Source: Dicyema japonicum (Eukaryota; Dicyemida; Rhombozoa; Dicyemidae). Taken from it: a stretch of 64,000 bases of DNA. The first letter of the stretch is position 1; every line of letters begins with the position of its first letter. Of this stretch, positions 1-10,396 are shown one piece after another. The notes below the pieces were generated by a model. That model was not told where the DNA came from and searched no databases. It was given only the letters and a program-made list of their open reading frames with translations. Where the stretch lies: positions 177,158-241,157 of the forward strand of contig RDEW01000009.1 in NCBI GenBank assembly GCA_011109175.1, given 5' to 3'. The position numbers and the translations under genes are program-made.

Positions 1-960
1 TCTTGAAGAGTGGCTTGGAGAAAACCACCTATCCCCCTCACCATAGAAATACATCATCACTGTATTCACGTCCAACTCTCGCCAACTAAATTTTCAACCC
101 CGTTACGAAACATCCCAAATTCTTGGAGTTATTTATGACCAACTACTAGCTTTCTTAAATACGTTGAGGAACAATGTACAAAAGCCTCTCGCAAGATCAA
201 CATACTTAAAGCTGTGTCAGGCCATTCTTCAGGCCAAAGCAAAGAAGCCCTAATCATCATAAATAAACAAGTCATTCGAACAGTTATTAACTATGCAAGT
301 CCTTGCTGGTCAACCTCTGCCTCTCTTACTTCTATTGACAAAACACAAAAAGTACAAAACAAGACAATTACTGGATGTCTCAGATCAACTCCTGTTGATC
401 ATCTACATTGGGAATCAAAGATCCTCCCAATTGGAGACCATCTGGAAATAAGAGCCCTGCAGTTCCTCTCCCAAGCCTACAGCCTAGACATCCCTGCCAC
501 TCCCTATGCAAACCGCAAAACAAAAGAAAAATTATTATGACAACCAGTGACCTATCTCGAATGTTATCATCAATCCCTTCCATTCCCAGTGACAGGAGTC
601 GTCTGAAACAGATACACGATTTTGTTTCTACGAGAAGCATCCGAAGACTCGGAGACAATAAAATACTACAGCGACCCCCTCCTCCAATAGACCAATCAGA
701 ATCCTCTCTTCCGAGGGACGTCCGAGTAAACCTGGCTCGTCTACGATGTGGGCACCACCCATATCTACCAACATACGATGTCTTCTGTCCCTTTTTCAAC
801 TTCCACGTGTTAGCAACAAAGCATCTATTTGAATGTGCACAACGTTCCTCTACAATACCGGGACTGACCGATCTATGAGAGCGACCAACATCTGCTGCGT
901 CCTACTTAATAGCTGCTGGCCTCCTACAAGTTAGTGAAGCTGGGGTTACTTAACTAACTA
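1..960 (+). mobile_element. LINE-A fragment, 3' half of RT ORF
   Basis: This is the C-terminal part of a Jockey/CR1-like LINE reverse transcriptase, broken into at least three frames. It contains the block QKVQNKTITGCLRSTPVDHLH and, further on, LARLRCGHHPYL, which correspond closely to QKVQNSALRIITGCLKSTP and LARLRCGHHPFL in the best LINE-A copy at 52.2-52.9 kb. Reading starts before the window (ILGVIYD at about 120). It ends in a decayed GCTGGGGTTACTTAACTAA tail comparable to the GGGGTTAATAA tail of other copies. Nonfunctional. Confidence 0.9.
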
Positions 961-1129
961 AGAGCTGGACGTGTAGTAAGAGGCAGATGCAAAGTGGGGG
1001 GTCCATGTAGTTAGGAAATTCGGTAGGCTATCATCTGAAGCTGAGGATAGCGCCATTTTCAAGTTGGATCTGCGCAACGCAACTCCCAGATTTACCAGTA
1101 AGGGGGTGAAAATTGCTAACTAAATCAAA

Positions 1130-1260
1130 ATATAGGTCCGCTTGTGACGCTGGAATTCTTAAGTCGTTAGAGGAATCGAATTTCAGCACGTACAGAAGAT
1201 CCCCGTAAGCGCTCCAGTTATCTGAGCAAATCTCTCATGCCATCCTGTAAGGGGATAGCC
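1130..1260. repeat. Short dispersed repeat R3, copy 1
   Basis: About 110 bp align by eye with 2395-2510 (shared order: GGAATTC, AGTC, AATCG, ACAGAAGAT, GAGC/A, CAAATCT). The parent element is not recognised. The flanking stretch 960-1130 shows nothing identifiable. Confidence 0.45.
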
Positions 1261-1411
1261 ACGGAGTCAGGACGGCCGCTATGTGACCATTTTGTTTATT
1301 TATTCTGTTTTGACAATAAAAAAGATATATTTCGGAATATTTTTTAGTGAGACACATCAGAGATAAGCGTCATCAGTTTCCTCATATTTTGTTTTTATAA
1401 TTTTTTTTATT

Positions 1412-1850
1412 ATTTCAGTCAAAGGTTCCACGTATCTACGATGCTTCTGGGATTAACAAGTGACGCCGTCATTAGGGTTGTGTCAGGGACTCAAAAGAAA
1501 AGAACAAAAAGTCAATAATCCTTGATTTCGATTTCCTCCATTGGATTCTTCTGTTCCTTCTTTCTTTTTGTTCTAATAATCATTTTCCCCCACTCTATTG
1601 AAGAGATTCCCACAATTCTAAAAACTTGACTTTTTTCCGCCGACATTAGTTGACTATGATATTGGAGGGTCTGTTTCCGCGACCGTGGGAATGTGTGGAT
1701 AAAACAGCTAATAAAACAAAACTTAAAAAATTAAACAGATAAAGTTAATATGGCTACTTACTCAGTTGCCTTTATGGCATTGTGAGTAACCGGAGTGGAG
1801 CTATAGCTAATATGGCTCTGCGTATAAGTGCAGCTTTTTGAGTAACCATA
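1412..1850 (+). repeat. tRNA-derived SINE, copy 1 (headless)
   Basis: The core GGTTCCACGTATCTACGATG followed by AACAAGTGACGCCGTCA matches the SINE core seen complete at 5266-5583, and the end carries the tail GGAGCTATAGCTAATATGGC (about 1795-1815). The tRNA-like head with its A and B boxes is absent, so the copy is 5'-truncated. The middle is diverged. Confidence 0.65.
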
Positions 1851-2394
1851 TCTTAAAATCAATATCACTAGGTCCATATCTTAAAATCCACAACCAAATT
1901 TACTAAAAATTTGTCGATTAGTTTATTAAAATTTCAAATATGAAGTTTTATTAATAATTTTGCATTAAATTCAAGATGCCAGTAAAATAAAATATAGCGT
2001 GCACTTGTGCCTACTACGTCGTTGAGTTATGAACAAGGAATAATACAAACTTATAAAATGTGAAGATCGAGCAACGAAATCTATCGTCGACTCCCAAATG
2101 TTTACTGTTTGGGAGGGATTATTAACATAATTTGTTTACTGCAAAGAGAAATAATTAAAAAAGCATTTAATAGAATTCAGAGAAAATTGGTCTTTTCGGT
2201 TGCATCATCAGGAACTGCAGCCACATTTAGATGGGAGAAGTCTGCTCATTCCAACTATAGAATGTTCTTTAAGCTATTGTATATGAGTAGGTGGTATATA
2301 ATATTAAAAAACTGCGGATCTGTGTAACAATGGCAAACAATAATCTTCCAATGTAAATGGAGGATTTTCTGTTTGTTCCGCTAGTGATCGTAAA
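1851..2394. other. No gene seen
   Basis: AT-rich sequence. The only ORF of note (2109-2327, +, 72 codons) shows no domain and no plausible splice partner. I see no repeat match. Confidence 0.5.
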
Positions 2395-2510
2395 GTCTGG
2401 TGTTTTTGAGCCTGCGAGGTTAGAATTCCTGAGTCATCTAGTGAATCGGATTTCTTCCCGAACAGAAGATCGGTATGAACGCTGTTGGCTATTTGAGCCA
2501 ATCTAGCTTA
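2395..2510. repeat. Short dispersed repeat R3, copy 2
   Basis: Second copy of the repeat at 1130-1260, here overlapping a minus-strand ORF (2304-2501). Whether that ORF is a remnant of the parent element's coding region cannot be told from two copies. Confidence 0.45.
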
Positions 2511-3240
2511 AGTTATGTGGTAATCGATTGCTGTAAAAACATCAATGCCTTATTTAATAGAAACGACTATTTTGACATCCTAAACATGTGGATAAGACAC
2601 GTTCATCCTTCAGTTCCTGGTAAGACTTAGTTCGGGATGACGACAAATAACCCCAAACCCAGTCATTAAGAGAAAGGCTTCTTTTTGGCTCTATTCCTTC
2701 TTCAATTTTTAAGAGTTGTTATGGGATAGGATCCGTCATGGATCCATCAAAAAAGAATCCTTCTCTTCCTACTCAAGTAGAAGTGTTACCGCAATGGAAA
2801 GGATGTGCCCCATTCCGACCATGGGAACTTGATAAAACCTTTTTCAGATATATCCTAGGATGTTAAAAATACTTATAAATTATCGCCGACAGTACGTAAC
2901 ACTTTCTCCAATGCAAAACTGTTCAAGTCATCGTTACGTTGGTCCCGCAGCGAATATTGCTAAAGATCGAAAAGGAGGAAGTACTGCGGCATTTGAGATC
3001 GGTTCACAATCCATCTGATATCTGTTATGACGTGTGGTCTGCTTAGCCCAAATAACGTCTCAGTTATCAGGTTAATCGGACGGCTTGCAGGACTACGGAA
3101 GGGAGAGCCTAGAATGACACGATGGCTCTTCCAGGGCTCGCGATCATAAGGGGTAGCTCCCATTGCGTTCTCAACGGCCGTAAGGAAATAAACGTTATTT
3201 AATGAAATTCTAAATTTGTCTTCAAATTTCAATCAAATTA
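2511..3240. other. Intergenic, one unexplained minus ORF
   Basis: A minus-strand ORF of 90 codons (2960-3232) has GC-richer codons than its surroundings and looks like transposon-derived coding sequence, but I could not match it to LINE-A, -B or -C. The rest shows nothing. Confidence 0.3.
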
Positions 3241-3288
3241 TTATCGTCAAAAATAGATGATAAATAATACAACACGTTTTTGCCTGAA

Positions 3289-4096
3289 ATGTACGAAGAT
3301 GATTTTGAAATCGACAGTATATCCAGTGAATCACCCGACTCTTATACTGAAGATTCATCCAGCAGTTTTCAGGATATAAACTCTGAAGAAGCGATAAACA
3401 CACTTCCAATAGCCACAACTCATTTTTACGTCTCCCAACTGAACGCTGCCGAAGAATACATCCCCCACAGGACTTTCAAACTTTGTTTCAACGACCAAGT
3501 CGAGGTTAGAGTGATAGGTCGAACCAATCCAAAGTATCCTCACCCAATCCTGCCTTTCCAGCTAAACAAAAATCGTTCAGATGAAACTCAAAAAACCAAC
3601 TCCTCCCCAAACCCATTATTTTCAAAAACAGAAATCACGAACTTAAATTATTTTACAGAAAAGAGCAGTTTATGATGACTGGTATTCTGATTATTCTATA
3701 TATCCTGGGTTTTCTTGATTTTTAACAAATTTAGGAACATCCTTACTTTTTGGAGTGAACTTTGGTAAACAAAAAATGATTTGTGATGTAATGCACGTGA
3801 GTTCGGTTAACTATGACTTTCACCTTAAATATGATTTCCACCAATCTTCACATTGGAAAATATACAACCTCGTTGGAGTTGATGGACTATCTAACCAAAA
3901 TTCCAAATGGAAGAATTCAATGTTTTTTGTTGGCAGTAACCACCGTGAAATTGGTGTTTTTGGTGGAGGGGTTTACATAATACACGACGCGGACATATCA
4001 TATTTATTTTACTACGATGGAGTATCTTGGGAAGACCCTCAAAAAGAGAAAGTTACAATCACTTGCGAGTTAGCAAAAAAAGCAGGCCATTTTTGA
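3289..4096 (+). CDS. Type II membrane protein with C-terminal Cys-bounded domain
   Basis: Family not recognised. The first exon (ATG at 3289; the same frame opens upstream without another ATG) is acidic and Ser-rich (MYEDDFEIDSISSESPDSY). A hydrophobic segment MMTGILIILYILG (3672-3708) is joined through a 26-nt intron, 3709-3734, to GTSLLFGVNFG, giving one transmembrane helix with little before or after it. The C-terminal part, about 110 residues, begins near a Cys (KMICDV) and has a late one (TITCEL), with FFVGSN and FGGGVYII between them. A cytoplasmic N-terminus and outside C-terminus is inferred from the lack of a signal peptide. The join between the first exon (frame 1) and the membrane exon (frame 3) is not resolved; a 98-nt intron ending at about 3620 would fit. 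A second gene with the same plan lies at 28207-30199. Confidence 0.6.
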
Positions 4097-4300
4097 CATT
4101 TTTATTATGAAAAGGCATATTTGATAAAATGTTTTGTTTTTATAAAAATTTAATTTTGTAAATTTTAGCCATAAAACTGTAATTTGCTGTTTATGTGGTT
4201 TAGTGATTACTATGGCCATTTAAATGCTATAAAAATTAGAAATTAAAAGTTAGGGGGGTTGAATGGCCATGCTGTTTCCTCTGACGATAGCTATCGAGAC
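4097..4300. other. 3' flank of membrane-protein gene
   Basis: AT-rich sequence after the stop codon; no certain poly(A) signal. The LINE-A remnant begins soon after. Confidence 0.4.
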
Positions 4301-5260
4301 AAGATATCTATGCCATCCAGTCTCACGTGGATCGTGGTGGCCCTTTGATCATTGAGCCGATCAGACGGACTAGATCGTAGCTTATGGGCCAAGGATTCCT
4401 GACGTCTTAACAGCAAATGGTAGTGACCGGTTTAAGGATCCTTTAAATTTTTAGATGAGCACCTTCACGAAGTTAAGCTTTCATGCCGAAACAAAGATTA
4501 CGTTTGACTCATGTCTGTTGAAGGTCATGAGGGTGTCGAATGTTACTCCTAGAATCTAAGCTTGTTTCTTGTGTGGGATTAGTGTATCGAATTTTTGTCT
4601 GAACCGATTGGAATATTGATCAAGAATAAGTTGAAAAGTGACGGTGACAAGGGGGAACCACGTGGCACACCGTTGAAAGAAATTTTGAGACCGATTGGCA
4701 GGGTTTCGTTACGAATTTTTCTTCGATCAGTTAGAAAGTTCCCGAGCCATGCTGTGGATTTCCGAGCAGTAGATCTTCCTCGTTAAGATTTTTCTGGGGA
4801 CCGAGTCAAAAGCCCTTTGGATGTCAGTCGAGCACAATAATGGTTTGAAGTGCCTAGGCTTTGACTGAATTCCCCCGATTAGGGGACTAAATGTTATTTA
4901 AAAAATTTTTTATGTAAATGATATTTTTTCTACCCTTCAGAAGGTGTAGAGGGGTTGGGAATGTCGAACTGTTCTTTTCCGTGTAGAACTTGCATTGAGC
5001 GCCACACAACAGATGGACCGCGTGACGCCAGTAGTCGGCCAATAAAAAAAACGAAAGCATTTGCGAATCAAATATTCCTCTCTACAGGATGAGGCAACCT
5101 TCCTTGTTACGCCTATTTGAAGAATCTGTGCTGTGTTCGAGGCTGTATGAAACTTTGCTATTGGAGCCCATTGGGACTGATGGAATTATTAGAGCGTGAA
5201 TAATGTTCAACGGTGAAAAGCATTTTTCGATCTAAATTTCCCTTCTAGAACAATTTCATT
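4300..5260 (-). mobile_element. LINE-A fragment, RT part (left half)
   Basis: Decayed minus-strand RT. The complement of GACAAGGGGGAACCACGTGG (about 4648) encodes the motif B region (GVPRG..L), and upstream in element terms lies an ILGVTFD-like block (about 4545-4560). It continues beyond the SINE as 5620-7250, so the two halves are probably one insertion of about 2.6 kb. Confidence 0.7.
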
Positions 5261-5265
5261 TTTTA

Positions 5266-5583
5266 AGCCTTTTCACGAGAGCCATAGTATTTATAGCTCC
5301 GCATAGGCAGGACACACACTTTATTTAAGTAAAGAACAGTTAATTTTAACTAATCGTAGAACCAATGAATGATCTTCACTTCTTTTTTTCTTTTTCTTGT
5401 GTGTGGGTCCATTCTAGACAATCCAGCTCCGCAGTGAGTATCCACTGATGACAGCGTCACTCGTCAAACCCCTTCTGCATCGTAGATGCGTGGAACCTTC
5501 CACCAGGTGAACAGCAGCGAGAATCGAACCCGTAATCTAAGTTACTTTAGCCCAACACCTAACCACTATGCCACCCGGGTTCT
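5266..5583 (-). repeat. tRNA-derived SINE, most complete copy
   Basis: Read on the minus strand, the element starts with a tRNA-like head carrying an A box (TGGCATAGTGGTTAGG) and, 24 nt on, a B box (GGTTCGATTCT), the two internal RNA polymerase III promoter elements. The body contains GGTTCCACGCATCTACGATG and GACGAGTGACGCTGTCATCA, then AGTGAAGATCATTC, and the unit ends GGAGCTATAAATACTATGGC ... GTGAAAAGGCTT. Length is about 318 bp. Five further copies in the window share the body or the tail. It sits inside a LINE-A remnant. Confidence 0.8.
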
Positions 5584-5618
5584 CGGTGATCCCGGGGTTA
5601 ATAAATAAATAAATAATG
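5584..5618 (+). repeat. LINE-A 3' tail remnant abutting SINE
   Basis: GTGATCCCGGGGTTAATAAA followed by further TAAA units is the 3' terminus seen, reverse-complemented, at 56650-56720 and in decayed form at 63240-63265. It is on the strand opposite to the SINE and to the surrounding LINE-A remnant, so it marks a separate nested insertion. Confidence 0.6.
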
Positions 5619-5619
5619 G

Positions 5620-7250
5620 GGAAGAAGATATCAAAGCAGCCAAAAAGGAAGACGGTGCTATTAATCTCCACAAAATTAATAGGTGTTGAAACCATCCGCA
5701 ATGAACTGCGAAAGCGTTGATAAGAGAGTCGTAGTTGATCTTCCAGAACGGAATCCGTGTTGGAATTCGGTTGAGTTAGGGAAGGAATAATTTAAGATAG
5801 GATCAACTTTTCCAACACTTTTGACATAGTAGAGGTCAATGAGATTGGTCTGTATGAACTGGGATCTCCTTTTGGTTTTCCGGCCTTATGAATTGTAGTG
5901 ATGAGCGAGTTCTTCCATATTTGGGGGATAGTGTTCCAGATAACAGACAGGTTAAAAATTTTCGTTAGGAAGCTAATTGCGTATTTGCTTAGGTATTTTA
6001 GGTGAATTGAAGATACTTTGTCTGGGCCGCAGGCCCGTGAGTTTTTTAATCCGGCGATAACCTCTGAGACCTGCTTGTCTGATAATAGTTCTTGGTAAAG
6101 TTCATTTTTCGATTTGCGGACACGTTCTTTAATATTCAGTTGTTTAGAGAATTTCTTGAAGCTGATCGCAAATTAGGGTGCATATGATAAATATGTTCTG
6201 GAGAGGGGTTACAGGTTCCGTTCATATCTTCCAACTCTGATTTAATTTGTTTTAATGTTTTCCAAAATTGATGAGATGAACTTTTCCCGTTAAGGCGATT
6301 GATTAGGTGACGCCACCTCTGATCATGATGGTATTTTGTGCTCTGGTTGATACTTTTATTTAGTTGTCTGATGGATTTCAACTCCGTCGGATGGGATCTT
6401 ATCATTTGATTTCTTCGTTTATGAGTGTAAATGTCCGGGAATTGAGAGTAGGTATAAAATTCGTGTATGATGGGAAAGAAATAAATATGTTGTCAGCCTT
6501 TTTGAATGGCCACACTGATGATCTTTGCGGCTTCATCTATCAAACGTATATGGGATGATAGTCCTTTGACCAATTCCAGGTCTACGAAGTCAGAGGAGCC
6601 AGACCAGTCAACCTTCTTATAATTCTTGAAACTTTTCACTTCGGTCAGCAATGTCCCGCGTTTCCGAAATTCTCTTAACGTGAGAAGGATGGGATTATGG
6701 TCGCTGGAGAAACCATAGTTAACATCCCATGTAGTGATTGCTAAAGAGGGAGAACATAGGGTTACATCAGGAGAGGTGTAGCTATCAGTGCTCCTTAAAG
6801 GGGTTCTTGTGTGTAATTTAGGATCATTCAGGATAAACATATCAATAGGAGCATTTGCGATGAACTCGCCTCGGGTGTCAGAGGACTATGAGACTAGCCA
6901 AACGGAGTGTCGGGCATTTAGGTCATGGGGCGAAGCAAAATAATCGTACCCAATCCTCAGAGTCTGCTGAAGAGACTGCCCTTTCAATACACTTGTATAG
7001 GCAGTCCGCGTCAAAAATGCGGAGGCTTTGAGAATCCTAATCAGGATTCTTAGTGTGGATGTCAGGTTTGAAATAAATTCAATTAATTTCTGATGATCCA
7101 GTAAGATTTTCAGAAGGAAACCATGGAGCTGAGGATGTCGTATTCCCTGGTAGGAAGTACTACTGACGATGTCAGTCGGTAATAACAGCCCGGTTTTTTG
7201 TCATTCCGACGCAAGAGATGTGGAAACCCAACAAACAAGCCATGCAGTGG
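5620..7250 (-). mobile_element. LINE-A fragment, endonuclease and RT N-terminal part
   Basis: Minus strand, in element order from the right: endonuclease residues LNARHSVW (about 6910), then 6840-6493 with DVNYGFSSDHNPILLTL, the SDHNPI motif of APE-type endonucleases; then 6405-6136, a helical linker with HQFWKTLKQIKSELE matching QSFWRFIREIQSNQTE of the 49.7-kb copy; then the RT entry region around 6050-5700 (complement reads ACGPDK). Several stops and frameshifts; nonfunctional. 7250-7535 holds nothing recognisable. Confidence 0.8.
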
Positions 7251-7742
7251 ATCATCCGATTTCTTTTATTAAATTTTTACTGCTCTCATCTTTTTTGCAA
7301 TTTAAAACAAGTTGCACATAATAAAAATTATATTAAAACCAATAATTTTCGATTCCTGTGTTTCAACTTACGTTGGGATTTTTGAGAAGTGCATAATTAT
7401 ATAATAAGACAATAGGAGTTCACAAGGACATCAAAATCACCAATTCTATACTCTTAAACTAACTAATGCTAAAAAATACGCGTGGTTGATGAAATGAAAC
7501 TTTCCAAAAACCACGGTAACACCAAACAAACTATTCATGTGATCCCGAAATGCTTCAATAGATACGTCAAATTGGGAAGATATCCTTCCCTCGAACTCAC
7601 GCAACCACTTATCGTCCTTTCAACTGGATGCTCGTAGTCGCACGGGTCTGCTCCTCGGTTCATACGGATTAGGCAATCAAAGGTCTTAGTGAAAGGACCA
7701 TTTCTGATTATTATTACAGCACTTATCGCCTTGCCATAATAG

Positions 7743-9290
7743 TTATAGCAAAGCATGTGCAATACAAGAAACAATGTTATTAGTTAGCCTCTTCCATCCT
7801 CCACGGTTACACGCAGTCGATCTCAGCATGTCCAGATCGTCTCCCGTCTTTAGGCATTTCTTCATCCTTTGGAGGTCTTTGTGCAGCATGATAGGTAGGG
7901 TCATCCTTGGTCTGCCACGGAAGCATTTGCCCTCGAACATGAAATGGTCCTCCATCGCCACATTAGCCGGGGCAGCAAGATCCATGCGTAGTACGTGACC
8001 AAACAGTCTCCACCGGGCGTCAGTGATTTCCAGGCTTAGAGGCCTACTCTTGCATTTTTTGTAAATACCGGTATTCGAGATTCTGGCTGGCCACTGCATG
8101 CCAAATAATACTCTAAGCTGTTTTCTGTGGAACCCATCGAGAGCCATTGATTCCGCACCTGTACAGGCCCAAGTACCAGCATTGTATGTCAGTATCGGTT
8201 TCACAAATGCATTGTACATGCGTATCCGCAGATTGACATCTAGTCCTTTCAGCCATCCCTTTTTGAGTTTTCGCATTGCTACTCCTGCAAGTGTTTTCCT
8301 TTTGATGATGTCTTCTGTGTCCCCCAGTAGGGATCCAAGCTTATTAACATGTCGCCAACGTTCATTAAGGATGTTGTCCATTCTTTTGATTTCCGTGATT
8401 TCCGTTTTGGCCCGGTTAACGATGAGGAACCATTCCCCCAGTTTGTCCGGTGCATTTTCCAGCAGATGTGTGAGAGCTTCTGTATCCTCGGATATAAAAT
8501 CCACATCATCCGCGTATACGACTTCGTTTATTTTTCCTTCATAGCAAGTTCTTAGATCCTTTAGTGCAGCTTCGAGATATATCACAAATAGTAAGGGGGA
8601 GAGGGAGTCTCCCTGAGGAGTGCCGATTGTAGTTTTGAATGGTCGGGATAGAGTTCTCCCAATTCGGACTGACAGTTCAGTACTTGAGAGAAGTACTCTG
8701 ATTATCCGTAGCAATGATTGGTCCACAAATTGATGAAGGACAACCATTAGCTTGTGTCGGCTAATGGTGTCGAAAGCTCTTGACATATCGATCCCCAGGA
8801 TGGTCGTGGCATTTTTGTATCTTTGAGCCGTTGCACACCGCCACCTGTGGCTCCACAGAATGTCCGCTGTCGACCTTCCTTCACGAAATCCACTATGGCA
8901 TGCTGATAGGTAATTTCCTGCAGGATGTTTTAAGCGGTCCAAAGCAACAGATGCAAGAACTTTTCGTAATGTGTTTAACAATATGACTGGGCGTAGGCTT
9001 TCTAGTGGTCCCTTTGGTTTGTTAGGCTTTTGTATAGGTATCAATGTCCCTTTCCCCAGTGGTAGGACAGAGTTGGATGTAAACATTCCATTTAACAATG
9101 TCGCAATGGTTTCGAATAGACGCATAGGTCCATATTTCAGCAGTTCGGGAGGGATGTTGTCTGGTCCAGCGCTCCTGTGATTCTTTAGCTTACTGCACGC
9201 ACTCTGAACTTCCTTAGATGTGATAATTGTTTCCAGCATCCGCGGTTCTCCGATGAAAGGGGCCAGTTCTTGGCCGTTCGCATTGAACAG
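7743..9290 (-). CDS. LINE-B reverse transcriptase ORF (498+ codons)
   Basis: The longest intact frame in the window. Polymerase motifs in order: GIDMSRAFDTISRHKL (motif A, first catalytic Asp), GTPQGDSLSPLLFVIY (motif B) and VVYADDVDFISED (motif C, Asp-Asp). The C-terminal third has the conserved RLFGHVLRMD block and FRGRPRMTLPI typical of RTE-like RTs. The ORF opens at least to 9285 (reading LFNANGQEL before the first Met at 9239). No endonuclease lies in frame upstream; instead the endonuclease is found on the opposite strand from 9321. Clade assignment to RTE-like elements is from motif memory only. No frameshift is visible in the RT itself. Confidence 0.85.
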   Translation of the reverse strand: MFNANGQELAPFIGEPRMLETIITSKEVQSACSKLKNHRSAGPDNIPPELLKYGPMRLFETIATLLNGMFTSNSVLPLGKGTLIPIQKPNKPKGPLESLRPVILLNTLRKVLASVALDRLKHPAGNYLSACHSGFREGRSTADILWSHRWRCATAQRYKNATTILGIDMSRAFDTISRHKLMVVLHQFVDQSLLRIIRVLLSSTELSVRIGRTLSRPFKTTIGTPQGDSLSPLLFVIYLEAALKDLRTCYEGKINEVVYADDVDFISEDTEALTHLLENAPDKLGEWFLIVNRAKTEITEIKRMDNILNERWRHVNKLGSLLGDTEDIIKRKTLAGVAMRKLKKGWLKGLDVNLRIRMYNAFVKPILTYNAGTWACTGAESMALDGFHRKQLRVLFGMQWPARISNTGIYKKCKSRPLSLEITDARWRLFGHVLRMDLAAPANVAMEDHFMFEGKCFRGRPRMTLPIMLHKDLQRMKKCLKTGDDLDMLRSTACNRGGWKRLTNNIVSCIAHALL

Positions 9291-9320
9291 TTAGGTTGAG
9301 TTAGTGACGTGGCTCTTTAA

Positions 9321-10370
9321 ATGCAGTCTGAAAAATACAAGATTCAATGGGATGGCCTCAACCTACTCTCGTTTAATGTCAGGGGGATCTCGAAGACATG
9401 GATGAGGAAAACACTGTGCGATGATTTAGACAAGTACCGCGTCTCCATCGGATGTCTGCAAGAAACGAAGGTCTCTGATGGATGCTGTGAACACTATGGA
9501 ACCTTATTCTCTTCCCTAGTGAGTCTAAACATTACGGACAAGGTTTCGCAGTCCATGAACATCTTGTACCACGGATACATCAATTTTGGAAAGTCAACGA
9601 CAGGATTAGTGTTCTGCAAATTAGGATGAATGACATGTGCCCCTCCAAAAGCTACATGACAGTCATTAACGTGTATGCTCCACATAGTGGCAGATTTTTG
9701 AAAAATCCTGAGGAACTGGATGACTTCTACTGTCAACTATTGAGGACGTACTCGGAATACGAATCTTCGTCGTTGATTTATTGCCGGGGACTTTAACGCT
9801 AAAGTTGGGATGCGACGCAGTGGAGAGGAATCGTTCATCGGCAGGCATGGACGGGGGTGGAGAAACACCCCGGGAACACTACTGGCCAATTTCTGTCAAG
9901 CGAATGATCTTTTCATAGGAAACACTGCCTTTATGCACCCAGCTCGCCACAGGAGCACATGGACTGGCCATAGAACGAACTCGGAAAACAAAAGTGTCAA
10001 TTACATCATTTGTCGGACTAAGGACAAACACCTACTGAATGATGCCCGCTCTTATGAAGGTTCGATGAAAAATAGTGACCATAAAATAATTATTAGCAAA
10101 TTCTGCCTGAAGAAATACTACATTGGCAGCAAGAACCCAAACCTAAGCAAAACGCTACCACCTCACCATACCCATGCATATATGACTGAAAAGCTCTGGT
10201 CTCAGCCGCTGCTGGTGACAAACTACCAAAAACATATAGAGAACCACCTATATACGTTACCAGCTAATATGACTATACAAGACCTATGGGGATTTCTGAT
10301 GTTTTTAAAAAATAACGAAAATGTATTAATTTCTCTATTAATAACTATAATATTCAAAAAATCATAAAAA
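9321..10370 (+). mobile_element. LINE-B endonuclease domain, inverted
   Basis: APE-type endonuclease of LINE-B in inverted orientation. It starts NLLSFNVRGI (Asn of the first motif), has CLQETKVSD (catalytic Glu), then after a frameshift the block INVYAPHSG, then GDFNAKVGM-like sequence around 9795-9815 and MKNSDHKIIISKFC (SDH motif). Two or three frame breaks. Ends in AT-rich sequence about 30-100 bp from the stop codon of THOC6. Together with the RT at 7743-9290 it reads as one insertion with a 5' inversion. Confidence 0.8.
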
Positions 10371-10396
10371 TTAAACATTAATACCGAAAATATAAA

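Noticed and set aside
7774-9180. Several plus-strand ORFs of 68-148 codons opposite the LINE-B RT
   Set aside because: They are antisense shadows of an intact 498-codon RT frame with all catalytic motifs.
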